The position numbers and the translations under genes are program-made. The notes under the pieces were generated by a model. It was not told the DNA's origin. It did no database searches and saw nothing but the letters and a program-made list of their open reading frames with translations. From Micromonospora sp. C31 (GTDB lineage Bacteria; Actinomycetota; Actinomycetes; Mycobacteriales; Micromonosporaceae): a DNA stretch of 64,000 bases. Of the stretch, positions 32,583 through 41,574 are shown piece by piece. Location: NCBI RefSeq assembly GCF_018070575.1, contig NZ_JAGPXN010000017.1, forward strand, positions 79,509-143,508. The letters are read 5' to 3'. Position 1 is the stretch's first letter. Every line of letters begins with the position of its first letter.

Positions 32583-33755
32583 CTACAGCAGCTCGACGAT
32601 GGTCGCGTTGGCCATGCCGCCGCCCTCGCACATCGTCTGGAGGCCGTAGCGGATGTCGTTGTCCCGCATGTGGGCGAGCATGGTGGTCATGATCCGGGCA
32701 CCGGAGCCGCCGAGCGGGTGGCCGAGGGCGATCGCGCCGCCGCGCGGGTTGAGCCGCTCCGGGTCCGCCTCGGTCTCCGCCAGCCAGGCCAGCGGCACCG
32801 GCGCGAACGCCTCGTTCACCTCGTACACCCCGATCTCCTCGATGCCCAGGCCCGCGCGGCGCAGCGCCTTCGCGGTGGCCGGGATGGGCGCGGTGAGCAT
32901 GGTGACGGGGTCGTCGGCGGCGACGACGGCGGTGTGCACGCGCGCCAGCGGGCGCAGGCCGTGCCGGCTGGCCCATTCGCTGGTGGTTACGGCGAGCGCC
33001 GCCGCGCCGTCGGAGATCTGCGACGCGGAGCCGGCGGTGACGACGCCGTCGGGGCGGAACGGGGTGGCCAGCTCGCCGAGCTTCTCCAGCGTGGTGTCCC
33101 GCCGGATGCCCTCGTCGGCGGCGAACTTGCCGCCGTCGGCCAGGGCGACCGGGGCGATCTCGGCGTCGAAGGCGCCGGCGTCCTGCGCGGCGGCGGCCTT
33201 CTCGTGGCTGGCGAGGGCGAACTCGTCGAGCTGCGCGCGGGAGAGACGCCACCGCTCGGCGATCAGCTCCGCCCCGACGCCCTGGTTGAACGGCAGCGGC
33301 GCGTCGTCGGCGAAGCCCTCGACGCCCCGGTAGCGGTCGCGCAGCTGGTCGCTGAACGGCGAGCCGTCGGCCACGCTGGAGCCCATGGCGACCCGGGTCA
33401 TCGACTCGACGCCGCCGGCGACGACCAGGTCGGCCTGGCCGGAGAGGACGGTGGCGGCGGCGAAGTGCAGGGCCTGCTGGCTGGAGCCGCACTGCCGGTC
33501 GAGCGTGGTGCCGGGCACCGACTCGGGCCAGCCGGCGGCGAGCACGCCGTTGCGGGCGATGTTCCACGACTGGTCGCCGACCTGGGAGACGCAGCCCCAG
33601 ACCACGTCGTCGACCTGCGCCGGGTCGATGCCGGTGCGCTCGGCGAGAGCGCGCAGCACGTGCGCCGAGAGGTCGACCGGGTGCACGGCGGCCAGGCTGC
33701 CCTTGCGCCGCCCCACCGGGGTGCGTACCGCGCCGACGATGACTGCGTCACTCAT
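32583..33755 (-). CDS. Acetyl-CoA C-acyltransferase (thiolase)
   Basis: 390 residues, full length. Active-site Cys in TTLDRQCGSSQQALHFAA (about 90), VYEVNEAFAP, His in GGAIALGHPLGGSGARI and the second Cys in QTMCEGGGMANATIVELL. It condenses or cleaves acyl-CoAs in beta-oxidation or acetoacetyl-CoA formation. It has no beta-oxidation partner genes beside it. The APH-like gene follows on the same strand after 53 bases. Confidence 0.93.
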   Translation of the reverse strand: MSDAVIVGAVRTPVGRRKGSLAAVHPVDLSAHVLRALAERTGIDPAQVDDVVWGCVSQVGDQSWNIARNGVLAAGWPESVPGTTLDRQCGSSQQALHFAAATVLSGQADLVVAGGVESMTRVAMGSSVADGSPFSDQLRDRYRGVEGFADDAPLPFNQGVGAELIAERWRLSRAQLDEFALASHEKAAAAQDAGAFDAEIAPVALADGGKFAADEGIRRDTTLEKLGELATPFRPDGVVTAGSASQISDGAAALAVTTSEWASRHGLRPLARVHTAVVAADDPVTMLTAPIPATAKALRRAGLGIEEIGVYEVNEAFAPVPLAWLAETEADPERLNPRGGAIALGHPLGGSGARIMTTMLAHMRDNDIRYGLQTMCEGGGMANATIVELL

Positions 33756-33843
33756 GACTACTCCCCGGTAACTTGGGCCGGCCCCGATCCTACGTCGTCG
33801 GCGGTCCGGGCGTCCTCCCCCGGTGCCCTGGCATGCTGAACGG

Positions 33844-34272
33844 ATGCCTCCACACCCGGCCCCGAACCGGCAGTGGCGGGTGCCGCCCGCCCTGCCGGCG
33901 CTCAAGCTGACCGGCGCGGTCGCGCTGCTCGCGCTGGCGCTGCTCCTCGACGGGGGCGACCCGGTCCGGTTGGCGCTGGCCGTCCTCACGGCCGCGGCAC
34001 TCGCCGGCTGGGCGGCGCGGGACCTGATCGTGCCGGTCCGGCTCGCGGTGGACCCGGACGGGATCACGGTTGTCCAGGGCTTCGCCGGGCACCGGCGGCT
34101 GCCCTGGTCGGCCGTCGAGAAGGTCACCGTGGACCGCCGCGCCCGGCGGGGCGTGACCAGCGAGCTGCTGGAGATCGACGCGGGGGAGTCACTGCACCTC
34201 TTCGGCCGCCACGACCTCGGCACGGATCCCGCCGAGGTCGCCGACGCCCTGCACGAGGCCCGACCGCGCTGA
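33844..34272 (+). CDS. PH-domain membrane protein
   Basis: 142 residues. Two short hydrophobic helices near the N-terminus (LKLTGAVALLALALLL and LALAVLTAAALAGWAARDL), then a PH-like domain (VDPDGITVVQGFAGHRRLPWSAVEKVTVDRRARRG) of the actinobacterial bPH2 type. ATG at 33844; upstream ATG at 33823 lacks a good ribosome-binding site. Cytoplasmic face of the membrane; function unknown. Confidence 0.78.
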   Translation: MPPHPAPNRQWRVPPALPALKLTGAVALLALALLLDGGDPVRLALAVLTAAALAGWAARDLIVPVRLAVDPDGITVVQGFAGHRRLPWSAVEKVTVDRRARRGVTSELLEIDAGESLHLFGRHDLGTDPAEVADALHEARPR

Positions 34273-34335
34273 GCGGCACCCCGCGCCGCCCCGGCCCGCC
34301 CGCCGTTCGGCGGTGACCGGCCGGGGAGACGGGCG

Positions 34336-35250
34336 TCAGCCGCCGACGATGGCCGCCGTGCGGACCAGGGCCAGGCCGACCAGCACCGCCACGATCACCG
34401 CACCGCCCGCGAGCTGCACCAGCGACCGCCGCGACCTCGGGGCGTACGCGAACACGAGCGCCAGCAGCCCGCCGATCACCAGGCCGCCCAGGTGCCCGGG
34501 GATCGAGATGCCCGGCACGGTGAACGTGAAGACCAGGTTGATCACCAGGATGGGTAGCACCTGGGAGATGTCCCGCCCCATCTTCCGTTCGATGACCACC
34601 AGCGCGGCGAACAGGCCGAAGATCGACGTGGAGGCGCCGGCGGTGAGCTGGTTCTCCGCGCTGAACAGGTAGGCGGCGACGTTCCCGCCCAGCCCGGCGA
34701 CCAGATAGAGCGCCAGGAAGCGCAGCGGCCCGAGGCTGGCCTCCAGCGACCGGCCGAGCACCCACAGCGCCCACATGTTCAGCAGCAGGTGGACCACGCC
34801 GTAGTGCAGGAACATCGCGGTGACCAGGCGGTACCACTCGCCCTCGGCGATGCCGCCGACCGTGCCGTCGGGGAAGAGCGCACCGCCGAGCACGGAGCCC
34901 CAGTCGGTCAGCGGGGTGCTGCCGCCCATCAGGCCGCCGAAGCCGGAGCCGCCGACCGCAGCGTCCCCGCCCCGGTCGGAGGCGATGGAGAGCAGCATCA
35001 TCAGCACGTTGAGCGCGATCAGCGCCCTGGTGACGTAGCCGTGCCGGCCGGCGGCACCGCCACCGAAGGCGGTACGCGCCGGCCGCACGCTACGACGTCC
35101 CTCCGCCACGCACTCCGGGCACTGGAACCCGACCGACGCCTCCCGCATGCAGTCCGGGCAGATCGGCCGGTCGCAGCGGGTGCAGCGGACGTACGTCTCC
35201 CGGCCGGGGTGCCGGTAGCAGATCGGGGTGGTGGGTGGCGACTCGCTCAC
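34336..35250 (-). CDS. Rhomboid-family intramembrane serine protease
   Basis: 304 residues. N-terminal zinc-ribbon/B-box-like region (CYRHPGRETYVRCTRCDRPICPDCMREASVGFQCPECV) followed by six membrane helices. Catalytic Ser in GASTSIFGLFAAL, His in IPGHLGGLVIGGL, and the family-typical HYGVVHLLLNMWALWVLG. It cleaves membrane-protein substrates within the bilayer. The gene stands next to cyclophilin, an arrangement found near oriC in streptomycetes (from memory). Confidence 0.92.
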   Translation of the reverse strand: MSESPPTTPICYRHPGRETYVRCTRCDRPICPDCMREASVGFQCPECVAEGRRSVRPARTAFGGGAAGRHGYVTRALIALNVLMMLLSIASDRGGDAAVGGSGFGGLMGGSTPLTDWGSVLGGALFPDGTVGGIAEGEWYRLVTAMFLHYGVVHLLLNMWALWVLGRSLEASLGPLRFLALYLVAGLGGNVAAYLFSAENQLTAGASTSIFGLFAALVVIERKMGRDISQVLPILVINLVFTFTVPGISIPGHLGGLVIGGLLALVFAYAPRSRRSLVQLAGGAVIVAVLVGLALVRTAAIVGG

Positions 35251-35343
35251 CGCACCCGCCCGCCGTCGCGGATCACACGGACCACCAACCGGGCCCGGCC
35301 CTCGGAGCGCTCAGTCATGCCGGCAAAGGTACCTCGGGACCGC

Positions 35344-35874
35344 TCAGGCAGCCGCCCGCTCGATCTCGACCCGCTCGATGACGACGTCCTGAAGCGGCCG
35401 GTCGTTCGGGCCGGTCGGGGTGTTGGCGATCGCGTCGACGACCTTCACGGACTGCTCGTCGGCCACCTTCCCGAAGATGGTGTGCCGGTTGTTCAGGTGC
35501 GGCGTCGGCGACACGGTGATGAAGAACTGCGAGCCGTTGGTGCCCGGCCCGGCGTTCGCCATCGCCAGCAGGTACGGCTGGTCGAAGCGCAGCTCCGGGT
35601 GAAACTCGTCACCGAACTTGTAGCCGGGGCCACCGCGGCCGGTGCCGGTCGGGTCGCCCATCTGGATCATGAAGCCGCCGATCACCCGGTGCGAGATGGT
35701 GCCGTCGTAGTACGGCCCGCTGCCCGGCTGGCCCGTACGCGGGTCGGTGTATTCGCGGTTGCCCTCCGCCAGGTCGACGAAGTTGCGGACGGTCTTCGGG
35801 GCGTGGTTGCCGAAGAGCTCCAGCCGGATCGGGCCAGCGTTGGTGTGCAAGGTGGCGTAGACAGCCTCGGCCAC
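35344..35874 (-). CDS. Cyclophilin-type peptidyl-prolyl isomerase
   Basis: 176 residues, single cyclophilin domain: ELFGNHAPKTVRNFVDLAEG, TISHRVIGGFMIQMGDPTGTGRGGPGYKFGDEF (catalytic Arg in SHRV), LAMANAGPGTNGSQFFITVSPTPHLNNRHTIFGKV. Cytoplasmic, since there is no signal peptide. GTG start at 35874. Same strand as rhomboid with 93 bases between. Confidence 0.95.
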   Translation of the reverse strand: MAEAVYATLHTNAGPIRLELFGNHAPKTVRNFVDLAEGNREYTDPRTGQPGSGPYYDGTISHRVIGGFMIQMGDPTGTGRGGPGYKFGDEFHPELRFDQPYLLAMANAGPGTNGSQFFITVSPTPHLNNRHTIFGKVADEQSVKVVDAIANTPTGPNDRPLQDVVIERVEIERAAA

Positions 35875-35991
35875 GGGTACTCCTCACTCGTTGGTCAGTT
35901 CCATGCGGATCCTCCCATGTGCCCGATCTGGCAGTGCGGAGGCATCCGAAGGTGGAGGATGACGAAGGAACAACTCCCAGGAGGTGGGACC

Positions 35992-36774
35992 GTGTTTGGA
36001 ATCGTGCGGCGCAAGACCCAGGGTCAGCTGGCCAAGGTGGAGCTGAACCAGGGACTCGGTCACCTGAGGCAGGCCGCGACGTACGCCGCGAAGGGTGCCG
36101 GCGCCACCGTCGCCCCGCGGGTCCAGGCGGCCCGGGGCGCCGTCGCGCCGACGGCCGTCATCGTGCGCGACCGCGCGTCCAGCGGCCTCGCGTCCACGGT
36201 CGCCGCGCTCGCGCCGCTGGCCCTGGCCGTCCGCAAGGCGCAGGCCGAGGCGGCCGGCAAGGCGGTCACCGGCCGGAAGGCCCTGTCAGCCAAGCAGGCC
36301 GCGGCCGGCAGGAAGGCCAAGGCGAAGAACATGAAGGCTTCCCGGAAGAAGAACTCCCGGCGGGGCGGGTCGATGATGACGGGCCTGCTCGCGGCCGGCG
36401 CGGTGGCCGGGGTCGCCGCGATGGCGGTACGGCGGCGCCGGGAGCAGCAGGAGTGGGCCGAGTACGACCCGACCCGCAAGCTGGAGCCGATGCGTGACGA
36501 GGTGGAGACCATGGAGATCCGTACCCCCGTGACCGACGCCTCGACGACGTCGAGCGGCTCGGGTGTGGCCGGCGGCCCGACCGGCGCCGGCAGCTCGGCG
36601 GTGGCCGGCGGCGACAGCGCCTCCACCACCACCCCGGGCAAGCAGCCGACGGTCCACGCGACGGGCAAGGTCCCGTCGGTGGCCGAGGGGGCCAAGGACA
36701 CCTCGGGCCGTCCGGCGGACGACCTGACCGAGGCCCTCGGCAAGGGCGGCGCCAAGACCAACGGCCGCCGCTGA
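35992..36774 (+). CDS. DUF5324-like protein
   Basis: 260 residues. Helical N-terminus (LGHLRQAATYAAKGAGATVAPRVQAARGAV), a Lys-rich stretch (KKNSRRGG), one membrane helix (MMTGLLAAGAVAGVAAMAV about 123-142), then a disordered Ser/Thr/Gly-rich tail. This matches the DUF5324 type next to cyclophilin in streptomycetes. The GTG at 35992 follows AGGAGGTGGGACC, a near-perfect ribosome-binding site; longer frames lack one. Divergent from cyclophilin. Confidence 0.8.
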   Translation: MFGIVRRKTQGQLAKVELNQGLGHLRQAATYAAKGAGATVAPRVQAARGAVAPTAVIVRDRASSGLASTVAALAPLALAVRKAQAEAAGKAVTGRKALSAKQAAAGRKAKAKNMKASRKKNSRRGGSMMTGLLAAGAVAGVAAMAVRRRREQQEWAEYDPTRKLEPMRDEVETMEIRTPVTDASTTSSGSGVAGGPTGAGSSAVAGGDSASTTTPGKQPTVHATGKVPSVAEGAKDTSGRPADDLTEALGKGGAKTNGRR

Positions 36775-36935
36775 CCCCCTGTCGGTAGTCGGAAAGCGCC
36801 GGCGCAGCGGCTCCCGCCGCCCCGCCGGCGCTTCCGCGTCCGGCGCGAGCCGCGGGGTCAGGCGGCGCCGGGTGCGGTGAGGACAGGCGACGGCGGGTCC
36901 TGCGTCCGGTGGGGCCGCGTGTCAGGCTCGGGCCG

Positions 36936-38084
36936 TCAGAGCCAGCCGTTGCGGCGGAACCAGCGGTAGAGGGCCAGCGAGATCGCGAGCATCAGGGCGA
37001 GCACGACGGGATAGCCGTACGTCATCCGCAGCTCCGGCATGACGTCGAAGTTCATCCCGTAGATGCCGGCGATGGCGGTCCAGACGGCGGCGATGGCGGC
37101 CCACGCCGCGATCTTGCGCATGTCGTTGTTCTGGTCGACCGTGACCTGGGCCAGCCGCGCCTGGAGGATCGAGTTGAGCAGGTCGTCGTAGGAGTTGACC
37201 TGCTCGACGGTGCGGCTGAGGTGGTCCTGCACGTCGCGGAAGTAGCGGCGGATCTCCTTCGGCACGTCGCGGTTGATCTGCGCGGTGAGGGTCAGCAGCG
37301 GGCGCTGCAACGGCATCACGGCCCGCTTGAACTCCACCAGTTCCCGCTTCATCTGGTAGATCCGCTGGATCCGGCCGCTGGTCTGGCGGTCGAACACGTC
37401 GGCCTCCAGGATGTCGAGGTCGTCCTCCAGCCGGTCGGCGACCTCCAGGTAGAGGTCCACCACCCGGTCGGTGACCGCGTACGCCACCGCCCACGGGCCG
37501 TGCAGCAGCAGGTCCTGCTTCGTCTCCAGGTCGGCCCGGACCTCCGCGAGCCGGCAGGCGTCGCCGTGCCGGACGCTGATCAGGAAGTTCGGGCCGATGA
37601 AGAGCATCACCTGGCCGGTCTCCACGACCTCGGAGTGCTCGGTCAGCTCCGCGTGCTCGCAGTAGCGGGCGGTGCGCAGCACCAGGAAGCTGACCTCGCC
37701 GAACTGCTCCAGCTTGGGGCGCTGCTGCGCCTTCACCGCGTCCTCGACGGCCAGTTCGTGCAGTCCGTACGTGGCGGCGATGGCGGTCATCTCGGCCAGC
37801 TCCGGCTCGTGCAGGCCGAGCCAGACGAAGCCGTTCTCCTCGCGGCGGGCCGCGGCGAGCGCCTCGGCGTACCGCCAGTCGCCGGGCTGCCGGCGGCCGT
37901 CCACGTAGAGCGCGCAGTCGACCACGGGGCTGCGCTGCGGGCCGGCCTGCGCGGAGGCCTGCTGCGGATGGTCGGCGTTGAGCCGGCGGGTCATCGCCCG
38001 CACCGGCGCCACCCAGTCCCGGGGCCTGAGGACCCGTCCGCCGTTCGGCGAGGTCGTCCGCCCCTGCTGCCCTCGGTCCGTCAT
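36936..38084 (-). CDS. corA: CorA-family magnesium/cobalt transporter
   Basis: 382 residues. Large cytoplasmic N-domain (FVWLGLHEPELAEMTAIAATYGLHELAVEDA, RVVDLYLEVADRLEDDLDILE), the long stalk helix, then two C-terminal membrane helices with the selectivity motif YGMNFDVMPE. Pentameric Mg2+ channel. ATG at 38084 (MTDRGQQG) follows GGGGAGGGG; there is an N-terminal extension of about 45 residues beyond the core family. Confidence 0.93.
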   Translation of the reverse strand: MTDRGQQGRTTSPNGGRVLRPRDWVAPVRAMTRRLNADHPQQASAQAGPQRSPVVDCALYVDGRRQPGDWRYAEALAAARREENGFVWLGLHEPELAEMTAIAATYGLHELAVEDAVKAQQRPKLEQFGEVSFLVLRTARYCEHAELTEHSEVVETGQVMLFIGPNFLISVRHGDACRLAEVRADLETKQDLLLHGPWAVAYAVTDRVVDLYLEVADRLEDDLDILEADVFDRQTSGRIQRIYQMKRELVEFKRAVMPLQRPLLTLTAQINRDVPKEIRRYFRDVQDHLSRTVEQVNSYDDLLNSILQARLAQVTVDQNNDMRKIAAWAAIAAVWTAIAGIYGMNFDVMPELRMTYGYPVVLALMLAISLALYRWFRRNGWL

Positions 38085-38440
38085 CACGACCCCTCCCCGC
38101 GCGCTGCCGCGGGTGAACAGTACGCCGCCGTCGATGATCACCGCCGGTGACGATCGGCGGGAGGGTGGGGCCGGGTGGGCCGGGTCGCATCAGGGGGGTG
38201 AGGGGACGACGCGGCCCACCCGGCACCCTTTGGGGGGCGGGGGTTGTGCTGGTCGCGCCGCTGCACGTGCCGCCCGTCGGGCTGGCGGGAGCTCGTCGCC
38301 GGTGCGGTGGGGGCCGGCACCGGGCGGTGAGTTCCGCTACACGTGGTGAGTGGCGCTCGCAGCATTGTGGGCCGTGGGCCGCCCCGGCGGGAGACCCGGG
38401 GCTGCCCCGATCGCGCAACTGTCAGAAATCTGACAGAAAT
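38085..38440. other. Intergenic region between corA and the aminotransferase gene
   Basis: It holds a short stem-loop (next entry). The rest is GGG/GGTG-rich DNA without a recognised gene. No Mg-sensing leader is recognised. Confidence 0.5.
38419..38436 (-). terminator. Stem-loop after the aminotransferase gene
   Basis: CTGTCAGA-AA-TCTGACAG, perfect 8-bp arms, starts five bases beyond the stop codon of the minus-strand gene. Confidence 0.5.
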
Positions 38441-39535
38441 TCAGCCCCGTACGGCCGCCACGGCCTCCGCCAGGCGACGCACGCCCTCGTCGATCCGGTC
38501 GGCGGTCACCGCCGAGTACGCCAGCCGCAGCGCGTGCCGGCCGCCGTCGACGACGAAGTCGCTGCCCTTGACCACGGCCACCCCGCGCTCGGCGGCGGCC
38601 GGCGCGAGCCGGTCGACCGCCACGTCCTCGGGCAGCTCGACCCAGAGGAAGTAGCCGCCGTCGGGCTCCACGAAGCGGGCCTCCGGGATGTGCCGGCGCA
38701 GGGACTCGGCCAGCACCCGGGCCCGCTCGCCCAGCGCCGCGCGCACGGTCTCGATGGACCGGTCGATGTCGCCGGAGACGCAGAACTGGTGCACGATCGC
38801 CTCGGAGACCATGCCCGGCGAGATGTAGAGGCTCGTCGCCTTCTTCGCGATGTCGCCGATCAGGTCGGCCGGGCCGACCAGGTAGCCGACCCGTACGCCG
38901 GGGCAGACCGTCTTGGTGAAGCTGGAGGCGTGCACCACGACGCCGCGGGTGTCCAGCGAGAGCATCGACGGCAGCGCCTCGCCCCGGAACCGGATGTCGG
39001 CGTACGGGTCGTCCTCGAAGATCGTGAACTCGTACTCGGCGGCGAGGTCGAGCAGCTCCCGGCGCTTCTCCAGGCTCAGCGTCACGCCTGCCGGGTTCTG
39101 GTAGTTCGGGATGACGTGCGCCAGCCGGGGACGCACCCCCGACTCGAGCAGCTTGCGCAGTTCGGCGGTGTCGAGCCCGTCCGGCTGGATCGAGACGCCG
39201 TGCAGCTCGCTGCCCATCCGCTGAAGGTTGAGCAGCGTCCGGTCGTACGTCGGGCGCTCCACCACCACCGCGTCGCCGGGGCGGACCAGGTGGTCGAAGA
39301 GGAACGCGTCCGCCTGCAAGGAACCGTTGGTGATCAGCACCTGGTCGGCGGAGACCCCGTGCTTCTCGGCGATCCACCTACGCAGCGGAAGGTAGCCGAC
39401 GGAGGTGCCGTAGGCGGTCACCCCGGCGGGATCGGCGTCGAACGCGCGGACGGCGGCGGCCTTCAGCCCCTCGACATCGACGATGTCCAGGGAGGGAGCG
39501 CCACGGGCGAAGGAGATCAGCTGCTCGGCGGTCAT
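38441..39535 (-). CDS. PLP-dependent class I aminotransferase (2-aminoadipate/MocR type fold)
   Basis: 364 residues. ITNGSLQADAFLFDHLVRPGD, VIPNYQNPAGVTLSLEKR, FEDDPYADIRF (PLP-ring Asp) and Schiff-base Lys in SSFTKTVCPGVRVGYL. Similar to LysN/2-aminoadipate transaminases with broad amino-donor use. No HTH domain is attached, so it is an enzyme, not a MocR regulator. The ATG at 39535 starts MTAEQLISFARGAPSLD, typical of the family. Confidence 0.92.
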   Translation of the reverse strand: MTAEQLISFARGAPSLDIVDVEGLKAAAVRAFDADPAGVTAYGTSVGYLPLRRWIAEKHGVSADQVLITNGSLQADAFLFDHLVRPGDAVVVERPTYDRTLLNLQRMGSELHGVSIQPDGLDTAELRKLLESGVRPRLAHVIPNYQNPAGVTLSLEKRRELLDLAAEYEFTIFEDDPYADIRFRGEALPSMLSLDTRGVVVHASSFTKTVCPGVRVGYLVGPADLIGDIAKKATSLYISPGMVSEAIVHQFCVSGDIDRSIETVRAALGERARVLAESLRRHIPEARFVEPDGGYFLWVELPEDVAVDRLAPAAAERGVAVVKGSDFVVDGGRHALRLAYSAVTADRIDEGVRRLAEAVAAVRG

Positions 39536-39641
39536 GGCTGTTCAGCGTACGGAAGGCGACGGGGTGCGTGCGCCAGGCACGGCGATGTCCGCATCCTGAG
39601 CCACCGGGACGGGTGACCGGCGTGGACCGGTCGGCGGCAGC

Positions 39642-40100
39642 TCAGACCGGAAGGCCGAGCGGGTCGTGCTGCGCTTCCCGGGAGAGCCCGTCCACGTGCA
39701 GGCCGAGCGCCGCGATGAGCTGCCCCCAGTCGAAGTAGGACCGCCAGGCCGCGATCCGGCCGCGGCGGACCCGGACGACGTCCACCACGTCCCAGCTCAC
39801 CACCCGGCCGGTCGGCGCGACGGTGCCGAACGGGGTGTGCAGCACCCCGGTGTGGGTGCCGGTCAGCCGCTGCTCGACGGCCGCGCCGCCGGCCGTCTGC
39901 ACCGACCCCAGCGGGTCGACGGCCAGGTCCGGGAAGGCCCCGGTCCAGGTGCGCAGCAGCGCGGGCAACTCGATCGGGCGCACCGTGACGCCGGGCATGG
40001 AGTAGAAGGCGTCGGCCGCGTAGAGGTCCGGCAGCCGGGCCACGTCCCGCCGCAGGAGCATCGCGTACTGCCGTTCGACCAGCCGATCCGCGCCACGCAT
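39642..40100 (-). CDS. SnoaL-like ester cyclase / NTF2-fold protein
   Basis: 152 residues. VERQYAMLLRRDVARLPDLYAADAFYSMPGV, LLRTWTGAFPDLAVDPLGSV, TGRVVSWDVVDVVRVRRGRIAAWRSYFDWGQLIAALGL: the cone-shaped alpha/beta fold of polyketide cyclases and related enzymes. The substrate is unknown, and no polyketide genes are nearby. Confidence 0.8.
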   Translation of the reverse strand: MRGADRLVERQYAMLLRRDVARLPDLYAADAFYSMPGVTVRPIELPALLRTWTGAFPDLAVDPLGSVQTAGGAAVEQRLTGTHTGVLHTPFGTVAPTGRVVSWDVVDVVRVRRGRIAAWRSYFDWGQLIAALGLHVDGLSREAQHDPLGLPV

Positions 40101-40280
40101 GAGGACCTCCGTCGCGGATCACGGCCCGTCCGCGCCCGCACTGGATCCTTACCCGTCGATCGGCCCGCGACACCATCGCGCGTGCCGGCGTTCCGGCCGG
40201 CCCGGCCGTCGGGGCCGCCCACGGACCGGCGACGAGGCCGGGCGTCGCCGGATCGCGCCACCGCTCGCTACTGTCGTGGC

Positions 40281-40730
40281 GTGTCCACCGAGCCTCTACG
40301 CTGCGCCGGCGCGCTGATCGTCGACGACGAGAGTCGACTCTTCGTCCAGCGACGATCTCCCCAGCGGCGCATCTTTCCCAACTGCTGGGACATCGTCGGC
40401 GGCCACCTGGAACCGGGTGAGGACTGGATGGACGCGCTGCGCCGGGAGGTGACCGAGGAGACCGGCTGGGCGGTGTCGCACGTGCTCGGCCACGTCGGGG
40501 AATACCGCTACGTCGCCGACGACGGCCTGGCGCGCGTCGAGCGCGACTGGCTGGTCCGGGTCGACGGCGACCTGGCCCGGCCGACGTTGGAGGCGGGCAG
40601 GCACACCGAGTTCCGTTGGCTCGCCGCCGACGAGCTCGACCTGCTCGACGAGCACCGCGACGTCGACGACGGCCTCATCCGGCGGATCGCGGCCGAAGGC
40701 TTCGCCGCCCTGCGTTCGATCGGTCTGTGA
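40281..40730 (+). CDS. NUDIX hydrolase
   Basis: 149 residues with a complete Nudix box, GGHLEPGEDWMDALRREVTEETGW. Related enzymes hydrolyse nucleoside diphosphate derivatives in the cytoplasm. GTG at 40281 (VSTEPLRCAGALIVDD) was chosen; a longer frame has no ribosome-binding site. It overlaps the next gene by GTGA. Confidence 0.92.
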   Translation: MSTEPLRCAGALIVDDESRLFVQRRSPQRRIFPNCWDIVGGHLEPGEDWMDALRREVTEETGWAVSHVLGHVGEYRYVADDGLARVERDWLVRVDGDLARPTLEAGRHTEFRWLAADELDLLDEHRDVDDGLIRRIAAEGFAALRSIGL

Positions 40731-41497
40731 ACGACACCGTCGAGCTGGCGCCGCACCGGTTCGCCGGCCTGGTCGCCCCGGCGGTCGACCGGGCGTTCGT
40801 CGCCGGCATCCTCGCCGGCCGCGACGGCGGCGGCGCCGAGCTGAGCCAGCGGTACGGCGGGCCGGCGGCCACCGGCTTCCTGCTGGAGTTCCGCACCCGC
40901 CTCGCGGCGCCGGGCGGGACGGTCGACGAGGCCGGCTTCGCGGCGGTCACCCGCTACCGGGACCCGGTCGAGTGCCGGCGGGCCCTGGACAAGCAGGTGG
41001 CGTACGGCACGATCCACCGCAGCACCGAGGGCGGGCTCACCGCCACCGAGCGGGGGCTGGCCTTCCTCGCCGAGATCTGGCAGGTGCACGCCGAGGTCAC
41101 CGAGGAGCTCTGGGCGGGGCACGAGGACCGGGTGCTGCGGCTGGTGGAGGCGTTCGGCCGGGTACTCGACTGCGCGCTGGTGCTGGCCGACGGGCAGGGC
41201 GCCGAGGCCGGGGCGGCGTTCGCCGCGACGGCGCCGCCGTACGAGCCGGACGGCACCCCGCCCGGCGTGCTGCTGCTGAACCGGCTCGGCACGATGCGCT
41301 ACCACCGGGCCGACGCGCACGCCGCCGCGTGGACGGCCGCCGGGCACGACGCGGCGAGCGCCACCGCCCTGCCGCCCGGCCCGGAGCAGCTCGCCATCGA
41401 ACTGGAGACCGACCGGCGGGCCGCCGCCCCGTACGCCGTGCTGACCGCCGGGGAGCGGCTGGGGGTGCTGGCGGACCTGGCGGCGCTGCCCGGCTGA
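40727..41497 (+). CDS. Hypothetical protein with winged-helix-like region
   Basis: 256 residues. It starts with GTG inside the stop of the NUDIX gene, so the two are coupled. LLEFRTRLAAPGGTVDEAGFAAVTRYRDPVECRRALDKQVAYGTIHRSTEGGLTATERGLAFLAEIW looks like a winged helix with a MarR-like wing (TATERG). The C-terminal half (VLLLNRLGTMRYHRADAHAAAW) resembles DinB-like/SCO6745-type helical proteins. Function unknown. Confidence 0.72.
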   Translation: MNDTVELAPHRFAGLVAPAVDRAFVAGILAGRDGGGAELSQRYGGPAATGFLLEFRTRLAAPGGTVDEAGFAAVTRYRDPVECRRALDKQVAYGTIHRSTEGGLTATERGLAFLAEIWQVHAEVTEELWAGHEDRVLRLVEAFGRVLDCALVLADGQGAEAGAAFAATAPPYEPDGTPPGVLLLNRLGTMRYHRADAHAAAWTAAGHDAASATALPPGPEQLAIELETDRRAAAPYAVLTAGERLGVLADLAALPG

Positions 41498-41574
41498 CCC
41501 GGTTGGCCGCAGTGGTGCCGCCACGGGGCTATCCTCCAGCGGTGACCGGGAGTCGTACGAGGGAGGACGCCTCA

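Noticed and set aside
31528..33567. 679-residue frame that would fuse the APH kinase with upstream sequence
   Set aside because: The upstream 345 codons overlap the complete thiolase gene and have no protein-like pattern; ATG 32529 gives a normal kinase.
38085..38440. Mg-sensing riboswitch before corA
   Set aside because: No recognisable M-box or ykoK core; only one short stem-loop that belongs to the neighbouring gene.
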